From: UBA4781 sp963556045
Lineage (GTDB): Bacteria > Chloroflexota > Anaerolineae > Anaerolineales > Anaerolineaceae
Direction: 5' to 3'
DNA length: 64,000 nucleotides
Assembly: GCA_963556045.3 (NCBI GenBank)
Contig: CAUVYA020000002.1
Coordinates: 62,001-126,000, forward strand
In this document: positions 6,860 to 15,620 of the stretch, in pieces
Layout: every line of letters begins with the position of its first letter
How positions within the stretch are numbered: position 1 is the first letter of the stretch
Position numbers and translations under genes: made by a program
Notes under the pieces: model-generated
What the model saw: only the letters and a program-made list of their open reading frames with translations
What the model was told of the DNA's origin: nothing
Database searches by the model: none

Positions 6860-9778
6860 ATGCAGGAAAAAAATTCACGACAGATCCGTGTTTTCATTTC
6901 TTCCACTTTTCGTGATATGCAGCGGGAACGCGATTATCTTATAAAATTCACCTTCCCTCAATTGAGAAAGCTTTGTGAAGAACGGGGGGTCACCTGGAGT
7001 GAGGTTGATTTGCGGTGGGGGATCACGAACGAACAATCCGCGGAAGATCAGGTCCTTCCCATCTGTTTTCATGAGATCGACCACTGCCGGTCTTACTTCA
7101 TCGGCATCCTGGGCGAACGTTATGGATGGATACCGGATACCATCGAAGATTCCCTTATAGAAAAAGAACCATGGATTAAAGAACACCCCAGTACATCCGT
7201 AACGGAATTGGAAATCCATCATGGTGCGTTGAATGATCCTCATATGGCAGATCATGCCCTTTTCTATTTTCGAGATCCACAGTATGTGGAAACATTATCC
7301 GAAGCGGAGAGGAAAGAATACACAGAAACGGCGTTAAAAATCGATATAAACCGATTTGGAGAAGAAGAAGCGCAGCGAATGGCAGACCAGCGCAAAACAA
7401 AACTGGCGGTTCTCAAAGAACAGATACGGAAAAGTAATCTTCATCTGCGTGAAGATTTCAACTCCCCACAGCAATTGGGAGAGTGGATACAAAACGATTT
7501 TACGGCGATTATCAATATGCTCTATCCGGAAGGGTCTCAGCTCACCGCTTTGCAGCAGGAGATTCGTGACCAGGAGGCATTTGCAGCAAGCTGCACTCGC
7601 GTATATGTTGGCGGGCAAAAATATTTTCGTCTCATCGAAGATCACCTTGCTCAGAAGCAGTCGCCTTTGGTATTGGTGGGGGAATCGGGAATCGGAAAAT
7701 CGGCTTTGCTGGCGAATTGGGGACTGCATTATCGTGATGAACATGCGGAGACGAAAGTGGTGATGCATTTCATCGGAGCCAGTACCATCTCTGGCGATTG
7801 GGCTGCCATGCTGCGGCGCATCATGGGAGAATTGCAGCAACATTTTCATCTTGATGGAGAAATCCCCGAAGATACCGATTCTCTGAGAAGAGCATTTCCC
7901 GAATGGCTTTTACGATCCAGCCAGAAAGGGAAGGTTCTTCTCATTCTGGATGCGTTGAATCAACTGGAAGATAAACAGGGAGCGCAAGAATTGACCTGGC
8001 TGCCGCAGGAACTACCGCAAAATATTCAAATGGTTGTCTCCACGCTGCCCGGGAAAAGCCTGAATGCTATTCAAGAAAGAGGATGTTCCGTTCTCACTGT
8101 CGAACCTCTGACTCTGATGGAACGTGAGCAGTTCGTGAGTTTGTTCCTGGCTCAGTATGCCAAGCAGTTAAATTCACAGCAGATGAAAACGATCGTTGAA
8201 AACAAGAAAACATCCAATCCCCTCACGCTGCGTATTCTTCTGGATGAATTACGCCAGTTTGGGTCGTATGAACGGTTGGATGAGACCATCCAATATTACC
8301 TGGAAGCGGATTCCATCATAGAGATGCTGGAAATGGTTTTCAAGCGCTGGGAAAACGATTATGAAGTAGAACGACCGGGTCTGGTGAAAGATACACTTTG
8401 CAGTATTTGGGCAGCTCGGCAGGGTCTGACAGAAGCGGAATTGATGGATGTACTGGGAACAGAGGGTACGCCTTTGACTCAGGGAATCTGGTCTCCGCTG
8501 CACCTTGCACTGGGTCAGTCCTTGCTGGAACATGGTGGTTTTCTCAATTTTTCCCACGATTATATCCGCCAGGCAGTGGAAACACGTTATCTTGCAGCCG
8601 ATCAAGAGAAACAGGTTATTCATCACCATCTGGCGGAATATTTCCATCTGCAGAAAGGGTATCCTGTGCGAAAGGTTGCCGAACTACCCTGGCAATGGCA
8701 GCGATCAGGAGAATGGAAGCTCTTATATGAACTGCTGGCAGATCCAGATTACTTTTTAGCGCAATGGGCACTCGATCGGAATGATCTTTTTACGTACTGG
8801 GCTGCTGTGGAAGAAAATTCGAATTTTGACCGTGTTGAGGCTTATGCAGGTGTTCTAGACAGAACGAAAGACCAGATTTTTCTCTTGATGCACCCCGAAA
8901 CCACCTCATTCCTGAATGGCATCTCTCTTCTATTGATGAACACGGGTCACATGGAAGAAGCCATGCGTTTTCTACGTGAGCAGGAACGCATCTGCCGGGA
9001 ATCAGGGAAAAAGAATGATCTGCAGGCGGCTCTGGGCAACCAGGCATTGATCTTGAAGGCAACGGGCAAGTTGGAAGAAGCCATGCGTTTATTGAAAGCC
9101 CAGGAAGAGATCTATCGTGAAATGGGCAATCAGGATGGACTGCAGCGATCTCTGGGGAACCAGGCTCTCATCCTGCAATCATGGGGAAGATTTGATGAAG
9201 CCATGCAGATGCATAAGGAAAAAGAACAGATCTGCCGGCAACTGGGGAATAGGGATGGTATTCAAACGGCTATCGGAAACCAGGCGCTGGTCTTGAAAGC
9301 GACTGGGAAACTGGAAGATGCCATGCGTTTGTATAAAGAACAGGAACGCATGTGCCGCGAACTGGGGAATCAGAATGCCCTTCAAAAGAATCTGGGTAAC
9401 CAGGGATTGATCCTGAATATCTGGGGCAGGCGAGAAGAAGCCATGCGCATGCAGGAAGAAAAAGAACGCATCTGCCGGGAATTGGGGGATCTGGATGGTA
9501 TCCAGACAGCCATTGGGAATCGAGTGGTTATCCTGCAGGCAGAGCGCAAGTTTGACGAAGGTTTGCGTTTATTGAGTGAAAAAGAACGCATCTGCTACCA
9601 GATCAAGGATATTGAAGGGCTGTGTACCACCTGGGTGTATCAAGGCTCCATCCATCTCATGAGCGGTCATAAGGAAATGGGATTGAGCCTGCTGCGCAAG
9701 GCATATGACCAGGCAATGCAAAACAAATACAGCGCCATGGCGGCAAAGATCAAGGTCATGCTCGACAAATTCTCATAA
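6860..9778 (+). CDS. DUF4062 - NACHT/STAND-like NTPase - TPR protein
   Basis: Large three-part protein of about 972 aa. Residues about 8-95 form a DUF4062 domain (RQIRVFISSTFRDMQRERDY ... GERYGW), the domain found at the N-terminus of NPHP3/TEP1-like proteins. Residues about 250-420 form a STAND-type P-loop ATPase: Walker A GESGIGKS (274-281), Walker B LLILDALNQ (360-368), then VVSTLPG. The C-terminus (about 695-935) is six near-identical 40-residue TPR units. Such domain orders act as ligand-triggered switches, and several bacterial STAND proteins are anti-phage sensors, but defence is inference only here. ATG 6860 is preferred over an upstream in-frame TTG (6839) because AGAGGA lies just before it. 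It stands alone and overlaps convergent rsmG by 6 nt. Confidence 0.75.
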   Translation: MQEKNSRQIRVFISSTFRDMQRERDYLIKFTFPQLRKLCEERGVTWSEVDLRWGITNEQSAEDQVLPICFHEIDHCRSYFIGILGERYGWIPDTIEDSLIEKEPWIKEHPSTSVTELEIHHGALNDPHMADHALFYFRDPQYVETLSEAERKEYTETALKIDINRFGEEEAQRMADQRKTKLAVLKEQIRKSNLHLREDFNSPQQLGEWIQNDFTAIINMLYPEGSQLTALQQEIRDQEAFAASCTRVYVGGQKYFRLIEDHLAQKQSPLVLVGESGIGKSALLANWGLHYRDEHAETKVVMHFIGASTISGDWAAMLRRIMGELQQHFHLDGEIPEDTDSLRRAFPEWLLRSSQKGKVLLILDALNQLEDKQGAQELTWLPQELPQNIQMVVSTLPGKSLNAIQERGCSVLTVEPLTLMEREQFVSLFLAQYAKQLNSQQMKTIVENKKTSNPLTLRILLDELRQFGSYERLDETIQYYLEADSIIEMLEMVFKRWENDYEVERPGLVKDTLCSIWAARQGLTEAELMDVLGTEGTPLTQGIWSPLHLALGQSLLEHGGFLNFSHDYIRQAVETRYLAADQEKQVIHHHLAEYFHLQKGYPVRKVAELPWQWQRSGEWKLLYELLADPDYFLAQWALDRNDLFTYWAAVEENSNFDRVEAYAGVLDRTKDQIFLLMHPETTSFLNGISLLLMNTGHMEEAMRFLREQERICRESGKKNDLQAALGNQALILKATGKLEEAMRLLKAQEEIYREMGNQDGLQRSLGNQALILQSWGRFDEAMQMHKEKEQICRQLGNRDGIQTAIGNQALVLKATGKLEDAMRLYKEQERMCRELGNQNALQKNLGNQGLILNIWGRREEAMRMQEEKERICRELGDLDGIQTAIGNRVVILQAERKFDEGLRLLSEKERICYQIKDIEGLCTTWVYQGSIHLMSGHKEMGLSLLRKAYDQAMQNKYSAMAAKIKVMLDKFS
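8951..9670 (+). repeat. Six tandem 120-nt units encoding TPR repeats
   Basis: Units begin at 8951, 9071, 9191, 9311, 9431 and 9551, exactly 120 nt apart. Each encodes a 40-aa TPR with a core such as EEAMRxxxxxERICRELGN and a LGNQALIL segment. DNA similarity between neighbouring units is high (for example the gaagaagccatgcgt start), which suggests recent expansion or homogenisation by recombination. Confidence 0.85.
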
Positions 9779-10483
9779 GGGTTTCTTTGCAGGCACTCCC
9801 ACTCGCCGTGGGTACTGCGCGGGGGTGTTCCTGACCTTTTCAACGATGATCAGGTAGCGTTCATCATCGAGTCCGGGAATGTACACTTTTTCGCTGTACA
9901 TTTTCCCACCGCCCAGGATGGCGCAGGCGTTCTTTGCCTGTTCCATTTCCTGCCCGGCAGAAGCACCCTTTTGTGCAATGACGATCCCGCCCATGTGCAC
10001 CAGCGGCAGTAAATATTCAAGCAAAATGGGCAGGGCTGCTACGGCGCGTGCGACAGCGCAGTCGAACTGTTCTCGATACTGCCTGTTCTGCCCAATCGCT
10101 TCTGCGCGTTCCGCCACTACTTCCACATCCGCCAATTCCAACGTGGACACGATATGCCGGCAGAACCCGGCTTTTTTCTCGACCGACTCCACCAGCACCA
10201 GGTGCAGATCAGGCTGCACGATCTTGAGCGGAATGCCCGGAAAGCCGGCTCCGGTGCCGATGTCGATCAGACTGCCCACCCGGTAATGCTGTAAAGCAGG
10301 CAGCAGGCTGAGGGCATCCATGAAGTGCTTGCTTTCGATCTCCTCCGGGGTGCGGATGGCGGTTAGGTTGAATTTCTGGTTCCAATCCAGTAATTCAGAG
10401 GAAAAATGTTGAAAAGCAGCCTTGTAGGCTGCGGGCATGCTCTCACTGGTTAGAGTGCGGTAATGATCGAATAGATTCTGCAT
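9773..10483 (-). CDS. rsmG: 16S rRNA (guanine527-N7)-methyltransferase
   Basis: SAM-dependent methyltransferase that modifies G527 of 16S rRNA. The SAM-binding motif is LIDIGTGAGFPGIPLKI (about 95-111), preceded by the WNQKFNLTAI segment typical of RsmG and followed by VARAVAALPILLEYLLPL. At 236 aa it is of normal length. The last 6 nt overlap the 3' end of the convergent STAND gene. Confidence 0.93.
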   Translation of the reverse strand: MQNLFDHYRTLTSESMPAAYKAAFQHFSSELLDWNQKFNLTAIRTPEEIESKHFMDALSLLPALQHYRVGSLIDIGTGAGFPGIPLKIVQPDLHLVLVESVEKKAGFCRHIVSTLELADVEVVAERAEAIGQNRQYREQFDCAVARAVAALPILLEYLLPLVHMGGIVIAQKGASAGQEMEQAKNACAILGGGKMYSEKVYIPGLDDERYLIIVEKVRNTPAQYPRRVGVPAKKPL

Positions 10484-10611
10484 ACAGCCTAATTATAAAC
10501 ACAGATACATGCGAAACGAAAAGAAGACTAATTTCCTTACCTTTTTAAAAGCAGAAGGCACAATCTACGATAGAATTAGCATGTTTGGAAAAAGTATCTG
10601 AGGAATTATCA

Positions 10612-11196
10612 ATGGAATTGACTAATATCTTCTTGAGTGAGCATCTAAAACTGACCGAGATCGATCCGAAAGGGGATGCGCAGATCGAATACGAATGGAT
10701 GAATGACCTGGACTACGCGCGCCAGCGTACTTCCAACCCGGTTCATCTCCTGAATTTCACGCAATTGAGCAAAGATCTGGAAGAAAAGTTAAAAGGATCT
10801 GAGGAGGGCAGAAGCGAATTTTACTATGCCATCCGTACCAATCAGGAAAAAGACCAATTGGTCGGATTCATGTTCCTGAACAATATCGAATGGAATAACG
10901 GTCAAAGCTTTCTGCAGATGCTGTTCAAGGATGAAGATGCAATCAGATCGTATTTAAAAGAAAGTCTTGATCTGGCACTGCGCTATATCTTCAATGAACT
11001 GAATCTCTATCATGTTTGCATGTATGTTGCGGATTTTAAGGAGACGACCATTGGTATTCTGGAAGAATACAGCTTCGTTCCAGAAGCACGCATACGTGAG
11101 CTGATCTACCATGAGGGAAACTATCATGATTGTTTTGTCTATGGATTACTGGCAGAGGAATGGCGAATGAACAGGGAAATGGGAGTGCAGGCATGA
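10612..11196 (+). CDS. GNAT-family N-acetyltransferase
   Basis: Protein of 194 aa resembling GNAT acetyltransferases of the RimJ/RimL-like group, using acetyl-CoA on an unknown amine. The visible pattern is YAIRTNQEKDQLVGFMFLNNIEW for the central strands and YIFNELNLYHVCMYV for the late helix-strand segment. The canonical acetyl-CoA loop (Q/RxxGxG/A) is poorly conserved. The start at 10612 is supported by GAGGA (10600-10604) 7 nt upstream; an in-frame TTG at 10585 is not. Its stop overlaps the start of a second GNAT gene (ATGA), so the two are translationally coupled. The substrate is not evident. Confidence 0.65.
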   Translation: MELTNIFLSEHLKLTEIDPKGDAQIEYEWMNDLDYARQRTSNPVHLLNFTQLSKDLEEKLKGSEEGRSEFYYAIRTNQEKDQLVGFMFLNNIEWNNGQSFLQMLFKDEDAIRSYLKESLDLALRYIFNELNLYHVCMYVADFKETTIGILEEYSFVPEARIRELIYHEGNYHDCFVYGLLAEEWRMNREMGVQA

Positions 11197-11738
11197 AGCT
11201 GAGCGGTGAAAACGTATATTTACGGGCAATGGATCCGGAGAAAGATAGCGCAGCCTATGCGCGCTGGCAGCGTGATGCCGTGTATGACCGATTCATGGAT
11301 AGCGCAATTGCGATGATGTTCACGCCTGATCAAATGAAAGCATGGTTCGAGAAACGGCTGGATACCCTTACCGAGATGGTCATTGTTCGCAAAAGTGACG
11401 ACCAATTGATCGGTTTCATTGAGCTGGCTGGTTATGACTGGCACAGCGGTAATGCCTGGATGGGGATCGGACTCGGAGAACGTGAAAACTGGGGCAAAGG
11501 GTACGGTACGGAAGCACTGCTGCTGCTGCTGCGCATGGCATTCCGGGAATGGAATCTGCATCGCGTTTCGCTGGCGGTGCTGGGCTACAACGAACGCGCC
11601 AAACGCTCCTATCAAAAGGCGGGTTTTAAAGTGGAAGGATCACTGCGCGGTTTTGTGTTCCGCGATGGCAAACGCTGGGATATGGATATGATGGGTGTGC
11701 TGCGCGAGGAATGGGAAGCGCTGCAGGCAGACACGTAA
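11193..11738 (+). CDS. GNAT-family N-acetyltransferase (RimJ/RimL-like)
   Basis: A 181-aa acetyltransferase with a clear GNAT core: LIGFIELAGYDW, then the acetyl-CoA loop GLGERENWGKGYGTEA, then HRVSLAVLGYNERAKRSYQKAGF, the classic late GNAT segment. The ATG at 11193 overlaps the TGA of the preceding GNAT gene. The pair may act on the same protein or antibiotic-like amine, but nothing in the sequence fixes a substrate. A HAD phosphatase follows after 19 nt. Confidence 0.85.
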   Translation: MKLSGENVYLRAMDPEKDSAAYARWQRDAVYDRFMDSAIAMMFTPDQMKAWFEKRLDTLTEMVIVRKSDDQLIGFIELAGYDWHSGNAWMGIGLGERENWGKGYGTEALLLLLRMAFREWNLHRVSLAVLGYNERAKRSYQKAGFKVEGSLRGFVFRDGKRWDMDMMGVLREEWEALQADT

Positions 11739-11757
11739 AAAGTAAAGGAAAATCATC

Positions 11758-12375
11758 ATGACACAAACCATCAAGGCGATCATTTTCGATATGGGCGGGG
11801 TTTTTATCAATACCTTTGATCATTCCGCCCGGCAGAACATGGCGCAGCGTTATGGGATCACTGAAAAGGAACTGGATCGTATCGTCTTTCATAATTCGCT
11901 GAGTGCAGATGCCGAAAAAGGATTGTACTCGAAAGAGGAATTACTGGAGAGGATGGCACAGCAGGTGGGAATCCCGCTGGAAGATGCAACCGCTTTCTAT
12001 ATGGAGTATTTCAGCAAAGATGAAGAAGATGCGGAACTGGTGGCATTTGTACGAACCCTGAAACCACATTACAAACTGGGGTTATTGAGCAATGCGTATC
12101 CGGGAACACGAGAATGGATGCAGGAATACCATACCTTTCTGGATCTCTTTGAGATCAGCTTCTTCTCGGCAGAGGCAGGTATGCGCAAACCGGAGCCGGA
12201 ATTCTTCCGTCTGATCCTGGATGCCATGCAGGTAGAGCCGCAGAAAACCCTTTTTGTGGATGATTTTCCCGAAAATATTGCCGGGGCGCAGCAGTTGGGA
12301 ATGCAAACGGTCTGGTATACCGATCGAGAAAAATGCATCCCGCTCCTGAAAGACCTGTTGCAGGTATCTGGATAA
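11758..12375 (+). CDS. HAD-superfamily hydrolase, YihX-like
   Basis: HAD subfamily IA phosphatase of 205 aa. Motif I is IIFDMGGVF with nucleophile D11; the usual second aspartate is replaced by glycine (G13), as in YihX (glucose-1-phosphate phosphatase) and the epoxide-hydrolase N-terminal phosphatase. Motif II is LGLLSNAYPGT, then motif III K (GMRKPEPEFF) and motif IV FVDDFPENIAGAQQLGM. The start at 11758 has AAGGA upstream. A sugar-phosphate substrate is likely but unproven. Confidence 0.82.
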   Translation: MTQTIKAIIFDMGGVFINTFDHSARQNMAQRYGITEKELDRIVFHNSLSADAEKGLYSKEELLERMAQQVGIPLEDATAFYMEYFSKDEEDAELVAFVRTLKPHYKLGLLSNAYPGTREWMQEYHTFLDLFEISFFSAEAGMRKPEPEFFRLILDAMQVEPQKTLFVDDFPENIAGAQQLGMQTVWYTDREKCIPLLKDLLQVSG

Positions 12376-12415
12376 GAAGCAGATACCTGTGATATACTCT
12401 GGTATCACCAATGGC

Positions 12416-12444
12416 TTGACAGCCGGGTGGCTCTTGGGTAGAAT
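12416..12444 (+). promoter_or_regulatory. Sigma70-type promoter for tRNA-Ala genes
   Basis: TTGACA (12416-12421) and TAGAAT (12439-12444) are separated by 17 nt. The predicted start is about 12451, 12 nt before the first tRNA. It may also drive the T-box leader and leuS, since no other promoter stands out before them. Confidence 0.7.
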
Positions 12445-12462
12445 TTTCCTGCCCTTAAAAAG

Positions 12463-12534
12463 GGGCCTGTAGCGCAGTGGGAGCGCGCTTCAATCGCACT
12501 GAAGAGGTCGAGGGTTCGACTCCCTCCAGGTCCA
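12463..12534 (+). tRNA. tRNA-Ala (anticodon CGC)
   Basis: The cloverleaf folds with acceptor GGGCCTG/CAGGTCC, which contains the G3-U70 wobble that is the alanine identity element. The anticodon stem CTTCA/TGAAG encloses loop ATCGCAC with anticodon CGC. The T-arm contains GGTTCGACTCC. The 3' CCA is not encoded. Confidence 0.92.
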
Positions 12535-12555
12535 TTTGGGTAATAATAAAAAACA

Positions 12556-12628
12556 GGGCCCATAGCGCAGTTGGGAGCGCGTCTCAATGGCATTGAGAAG
12601 GTCGAGAGTTCGAATCTCTCTGGGTCCA
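12556..12628 (+). tRNA. tRNA-Ala (anticodon GGC)
   Basis: Acceptor GGGCCCA/TGGGTCC again has a G3-U70 wobble. Anticodon stem TCTCA/TGAGA encloses loop ATGGCAT with anticodon GGC. The T-arm contains AGTTCGAATCT. No encoded CCA. It lies 21 nt after the first tRNA-Ala and is presumably on the same transcript. Confidence 0.92.
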
Positions 12629-12675
12629 CTGGTTGAAAAGAAGATTAAAAAGCGAGAAGAGGAGTAGTATTTCAT

Positions 12676-12897
12676 CCAGCAGAGAACCGGGCGAGAATGG
12701 TGGGACCCCGGTACAGCGTCTCTGGAACGCTTGAGGAAGAACTCGCCTCTTATGCAGAAGATCGCAAAGCTGTCGTTGTGAATGGAAAATAGCAGCGACC
12801 GGATAAGCCCGTTAGCGCTGCCTGAGAGGTTCGTACGCGGACAATCAGGGTGGTACCACGGAGAAAACCTTCGTCCCTGAGGATGAAGGATTTTTTA
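12676..12897 (+). promoter_or_regulatory. T-box leader of leuS with intrinsic terminator
   Basis: The T-box sequence AGGGTGGTACCACGG (12847-12861) pairs with the 3' end of uncharged tRNA. It is followed by a 9-bp terminator hairpin (12868-12889, loop CTGA) and a T6 run (12891-12896). The proximal part starts with the CAGAGA/ACCGGG stem I pattern. A Leu codon CTC at 12742-12744 is the candidate specifier. Uncharged tRNA-Leu should favour the antiterminator and raise leuS transcription. The exact 5' end is not known. Confidence 0.85.
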
Positions 12898-12919
12898 CTT
12901 AACAGGAAAGGTCGATTTT

Positions 12920-15352
12920 ATGCCGGTAACACATACACCACGTTATATTCCTTCCAAGATAGAGCCCAAATGGCAGAAGAAATGGGAAGCCGATGGACTG
13001 TATCATGCCGATATTGATAAGAATAGCAAGAAGTACTATGCCATGACCATGCTGCCCTATCCCTCCGGGAACTTGCACATCGGGCACTGGTATGCCATGA
13101 CGCCCTCCGATGCGCGTGCCCGCTATTTGCGTATGCACGGGTATAACGTGATGTTCCCGATGGGGTTTGACGCCTTCGGCTTGCCGGCAGAGAATGCTGC
13201 CATCAACCGCAATATCCATCCCAAAGAATGGACGTATGCCAATATTGACCATATGCGTGAACAGATGCGCAGCATGGGCAATATGTTCGACTGGCGGCGC
13301 GAAGCGATCTCAGCCGACCCCCAGTATTACCGCTGGACGCAGTGGTTCTTTGCTCAGTTCCTGAAAAATGACCTGGCATACCGTAAAAAATCGCTGGTGG
13401 ATTGGTGCCCACAGTGCAATACCACCCTGGCGCGCGAACAGGTGGTCGGCGAAGATCGCCACTGTGAACGTTGCAATACCCCGGTCATCAAGAAAGATCT
13501 GAAGCAGTGGTTCTTCCGCATCACCAATTACGCCGATGAACTGCTCAATTTTGATGGGATGGATTGGCCGGACCCTGTGAAAACATTGCAGACCAACTGG
13601 ATCGGTCGTTCGGAAGGAGCTTCCGTTATCTTTCATACAGAACAGGGAGACCCGATCGAGATTTTCACCACCCGACCTGATACGCTGTGGGGAGCGACGT
13701 TTATGGTGCTGGCTCCTGAACATCCGCTGGTGAAAAAGATCACCAGCGCTGCGCAGAAGCAGGCTGTCGAGGACTATGTGGCAGAAGCGATCCGCCAGAC
13801 CGAGATTCAGCGTGAATCTACCGAAAAGGAAAAGACCGGTGTATTCACCGGAGGGTTTGCATTAAATCCTGTTAATGGCGAGAAGATCCCTATCTGGGTG
13901 GCGGATTATGTGCTGATGACCTATGGCACGGGCGCCATTATGGCGGTGCCTGCCCATGACCAGCGCGATTTCGAATTCGCCCGTAAATTTGGGCTCGAAG
14001 TGCGCGTGGTGATTCAGCCTGATGATATGCCAGCGCTGGATGGCGCCAGCATGAGCGAATCGGTGCCGGCACATGGCACGATGATCAATTCCGGCACACT
14101 GGATGGCACCAGTGCGGATGAAGCCTTCAAACAGGCGGTTAAATATATCGAAGAGAAAAAATTTGGCAGGGGAGCGGTCAACTATCGCCTGCGCGATTGG
14201 CTGATCTCTCGCCAGCGCTACTGGGGTGCTCCTATCCCGGTGCTGTACTGCGAGAAATGCGGAATTGTGCCTGTGCCGGATGAAGACCTGCCGGTGCTGC
14301 TGCCGGATGACGTGGAATGGAAACCAACCGGAGAAAGCCCTCTGAAACTGCATCCCACCTGGCGCTTCACCACCTGCCCGCAGTGCGGCGGCAAAGCCGA
14401 GCGTGAGACGGATACCATGGATACCTTCATGTGCTCTTCCTGGTACCATCTGCGCTATCTAAGCCCGGATGAAGATCAAGCACCGTTTAATCAGGAAGAA
14501 TACGATTACTGGATGCCGGTGGATACCTACACGGGTGGCGTGGAACATGCCACCATGCATTTGATGTACACCCGCTTTTTCCATAAAGCTTGCCGTGACC
14601 TGGGTGTCACTAAAGGTGATGAACCTATGCTGCAGATGCGCAACCAGGGGCAGATCCTGGGTCCGGATGGGCAGCGCATGAGCAAATCGCGCGGTAATGT
14701 GGTCGATCCTGATGAACAGGTGCGTTTGTACGGCGCCGATACGGTGCGCGCTTTTCTGATGTTCGGCTTCCGCTGGGCGGAGGGTGGTCCATGGGACCCC
14801 GGCAATATCACCGGGGTGCAGCGCTGGTTGAACCGCATCTGGAATTTATTCCTGGAGGAAGGAAAACCGGGCAATTACAACGCGAAAAAGGTCAGGGTTT
14901 TACGACGCAAGCTGCATCAAACTCTGCAGGCGGTCAGCAAGGATTATGAGGATTTTGAATTCAACACCATCGTATCTGGATTAATGGAACTGGCGAATAC
15001 TATGCAGGATGCCCGTGCGCAGGGCGCTTATGGCAGCCCTGCCTGGCAGGAAGCGGTCAGTATCTACCTGCGTATGCTGGCGCCGGTTTGCCCGCATATT
15101 GCGGAAGAGATGTGGGAACGTCTGGGTATGCCCTATTCCATCCATACACAGCCCTGGCCGGAAGTGGACGAGAAAGCCACCGAAGAAGATGAGATCACGC
15201 TGGTGGTGCAGGTAAATGGAAAACTGCGCGATAAGCTGGTGGTGCCGGTGGATATCAGCGAGCTGGAAGCAAAGGAACTGGCGCTGGCAAGTGAGATCGT
15301 GCAAAAATTCCTGGAAGGTGCAGAGCCGCGCAAGGTGATCTATGTGCCGTAA
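12920..15352 (+). CDS. leuS: Leucyl-tRNA synthetase
   Basis: Class I aminoacyl-tRNA synthetase charging tRNA-Leu. HIGH motif at residues 53-56 (PSGNLHIGH), editing domain in the middle (TTRPDTLWGATF ... YGTGAIMAVPAHD) and KMSKS-type RMSKS at about 586-590. Zinc-like cysteine clusters are present (WCPQCNTT, CERC; YCEKC, CPQC). At 810 aa the protein ends EPRKVIYVP and lacks the roughly 8-residue tail (GRLVNIV-type) that normally follows VIYVP in LeuRS; a copy of that tail lies 2.8 kb downstream (18110-18172). Expression is controlled by the upstream T-box. Confidence 0.96.
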   Translation: MPVTHTPRYIPSKIEPKWQKKWEADGLYHADIDKNSKKYYAMTMLPYPSGNLHIGHWYAMTPSDARARYLRMHGYNVMFPMGFDAFGLPAENAAINRNIHPKEWTYANIDHMREQMRSMGNMFDWRREAISADPQYYRWTQWFFAQFLKNDLAYRKKSLVDWCPQCNTTLAREQVVGEDRHCERCNTPVIKKDLKQWFFRITNYADELLNFDGMDWPDPVKTLQTNWIGRSEGASVIFHTEQGDPIEIFTTRPDTLWGATFMVLAPEHPLVKKITSAAQKQAVEDYVAEAIRQTEIQRESTEKEKTGVFTGGFALNPVNGEKIPIWVADYVLMTYGTGAIMAVPAHDQRDFEFARKFGLEVRVVIQPDDMPALDGASMSESVPAHGTMINSGTLDGTSADEAFKQAVKYIEEKKFGRGAVNYRLRDWLISRQRYWGAPIPVLYCEKCGIVPVPDEDLPVLLPDDVEWKPTGESPLKLHPTWRFTTCPQCGGKAERETDTMDTFMCSSWYHLRYLSPDEDQAPFNQEEYDYWMPVDTYTGGVEHATMHLMYTRFFHKACRDLGVTKGDEPMLQMRNQGQILGPDGQRMSKSRGNVVDPDEQVRLYGADTVRAFLMFGFRWAEGGPWDPGNITGVQRWLNRIWNLFLEEGKPGNYNAKKVRVLRRKLHQTLQAVSKDYEDFEFNTIVSGLMELANTMQDARAQGAYGSPAWQEAVSIYLRMLAPVCPHIAEEMWERLGMPYSIHTQPWPEVDEKATEEDEITLVVQVNGKLRDKLVVPVDISELEAKELALASEIVQKFLEGAEPRKVIYVP

Positions 15353-15384
15353 AATAGACGGGAAAATTATTCCCTTTAAATGAT

Positions 15385-15475
15385 CCTCCCCCTTTTCTCC
15401 AAAGGGGGAGATGTTGTGCTGTTCGGTTTTGGAATTAGCAATGGTATGATGACGATCTCCCTTTACTTCATTTGT
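15385..15475. repeat. First of three copies of an about 90-bp hairpin-ended repeat
   Basis: CCTCCCCC and GGGGGAG arms (15385-15410) followed by about 65 bp containing gaattagcaatggtatgatgac. Closely similar DNA follows the right-hand hairpin of each DUF559 unit at 16012-16105 and 19634-19725. This copy lies directly behind leuS without its own nuclease gene. Confidence 0.75.
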
Positions 15476-15612
15476 GAATCTTTTTGATGTATCTCACGAA
15501 TGCCAAGTCCGGGATTTGTACCTTGAATCAAGATATTTTGTGCTACCTGTTGATCCTGAATGGACCACAGTGTGGATTGATCCAACCATAGTGTTTTGAT
15601 CAATGACTCACC
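15463..15612 (-). pseudogene. N-terminal fragment of an S8 (subtilisin-like) peptidase gene
   Basis: About 49 codons beginning GESLIKTLWLDQSTLWSIQD and continuing to NPGLGIREIHQK, the conserved segment just before the catalytic Asp of a family of extracellular S8 peptidases. The frame then stops, and no catalytic residues remain. The first 20 residues match the pseudogene at 18260-19221 with one or two changes. It is a remnant of the left arm of the duplicated region; its signal-peptide part has been lost next to the DUF559 unit. Confidence 0.7.
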
Positions 15613-15620
15613 TATGTTAC

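Noticed and set aside
8951..9670. Regular tandem repeat that could suggest a CRISPR-like or VNTR array
   Set aside because: The period is 120 nt with no unique spacers, and it is in frame with a TPR-coding region.
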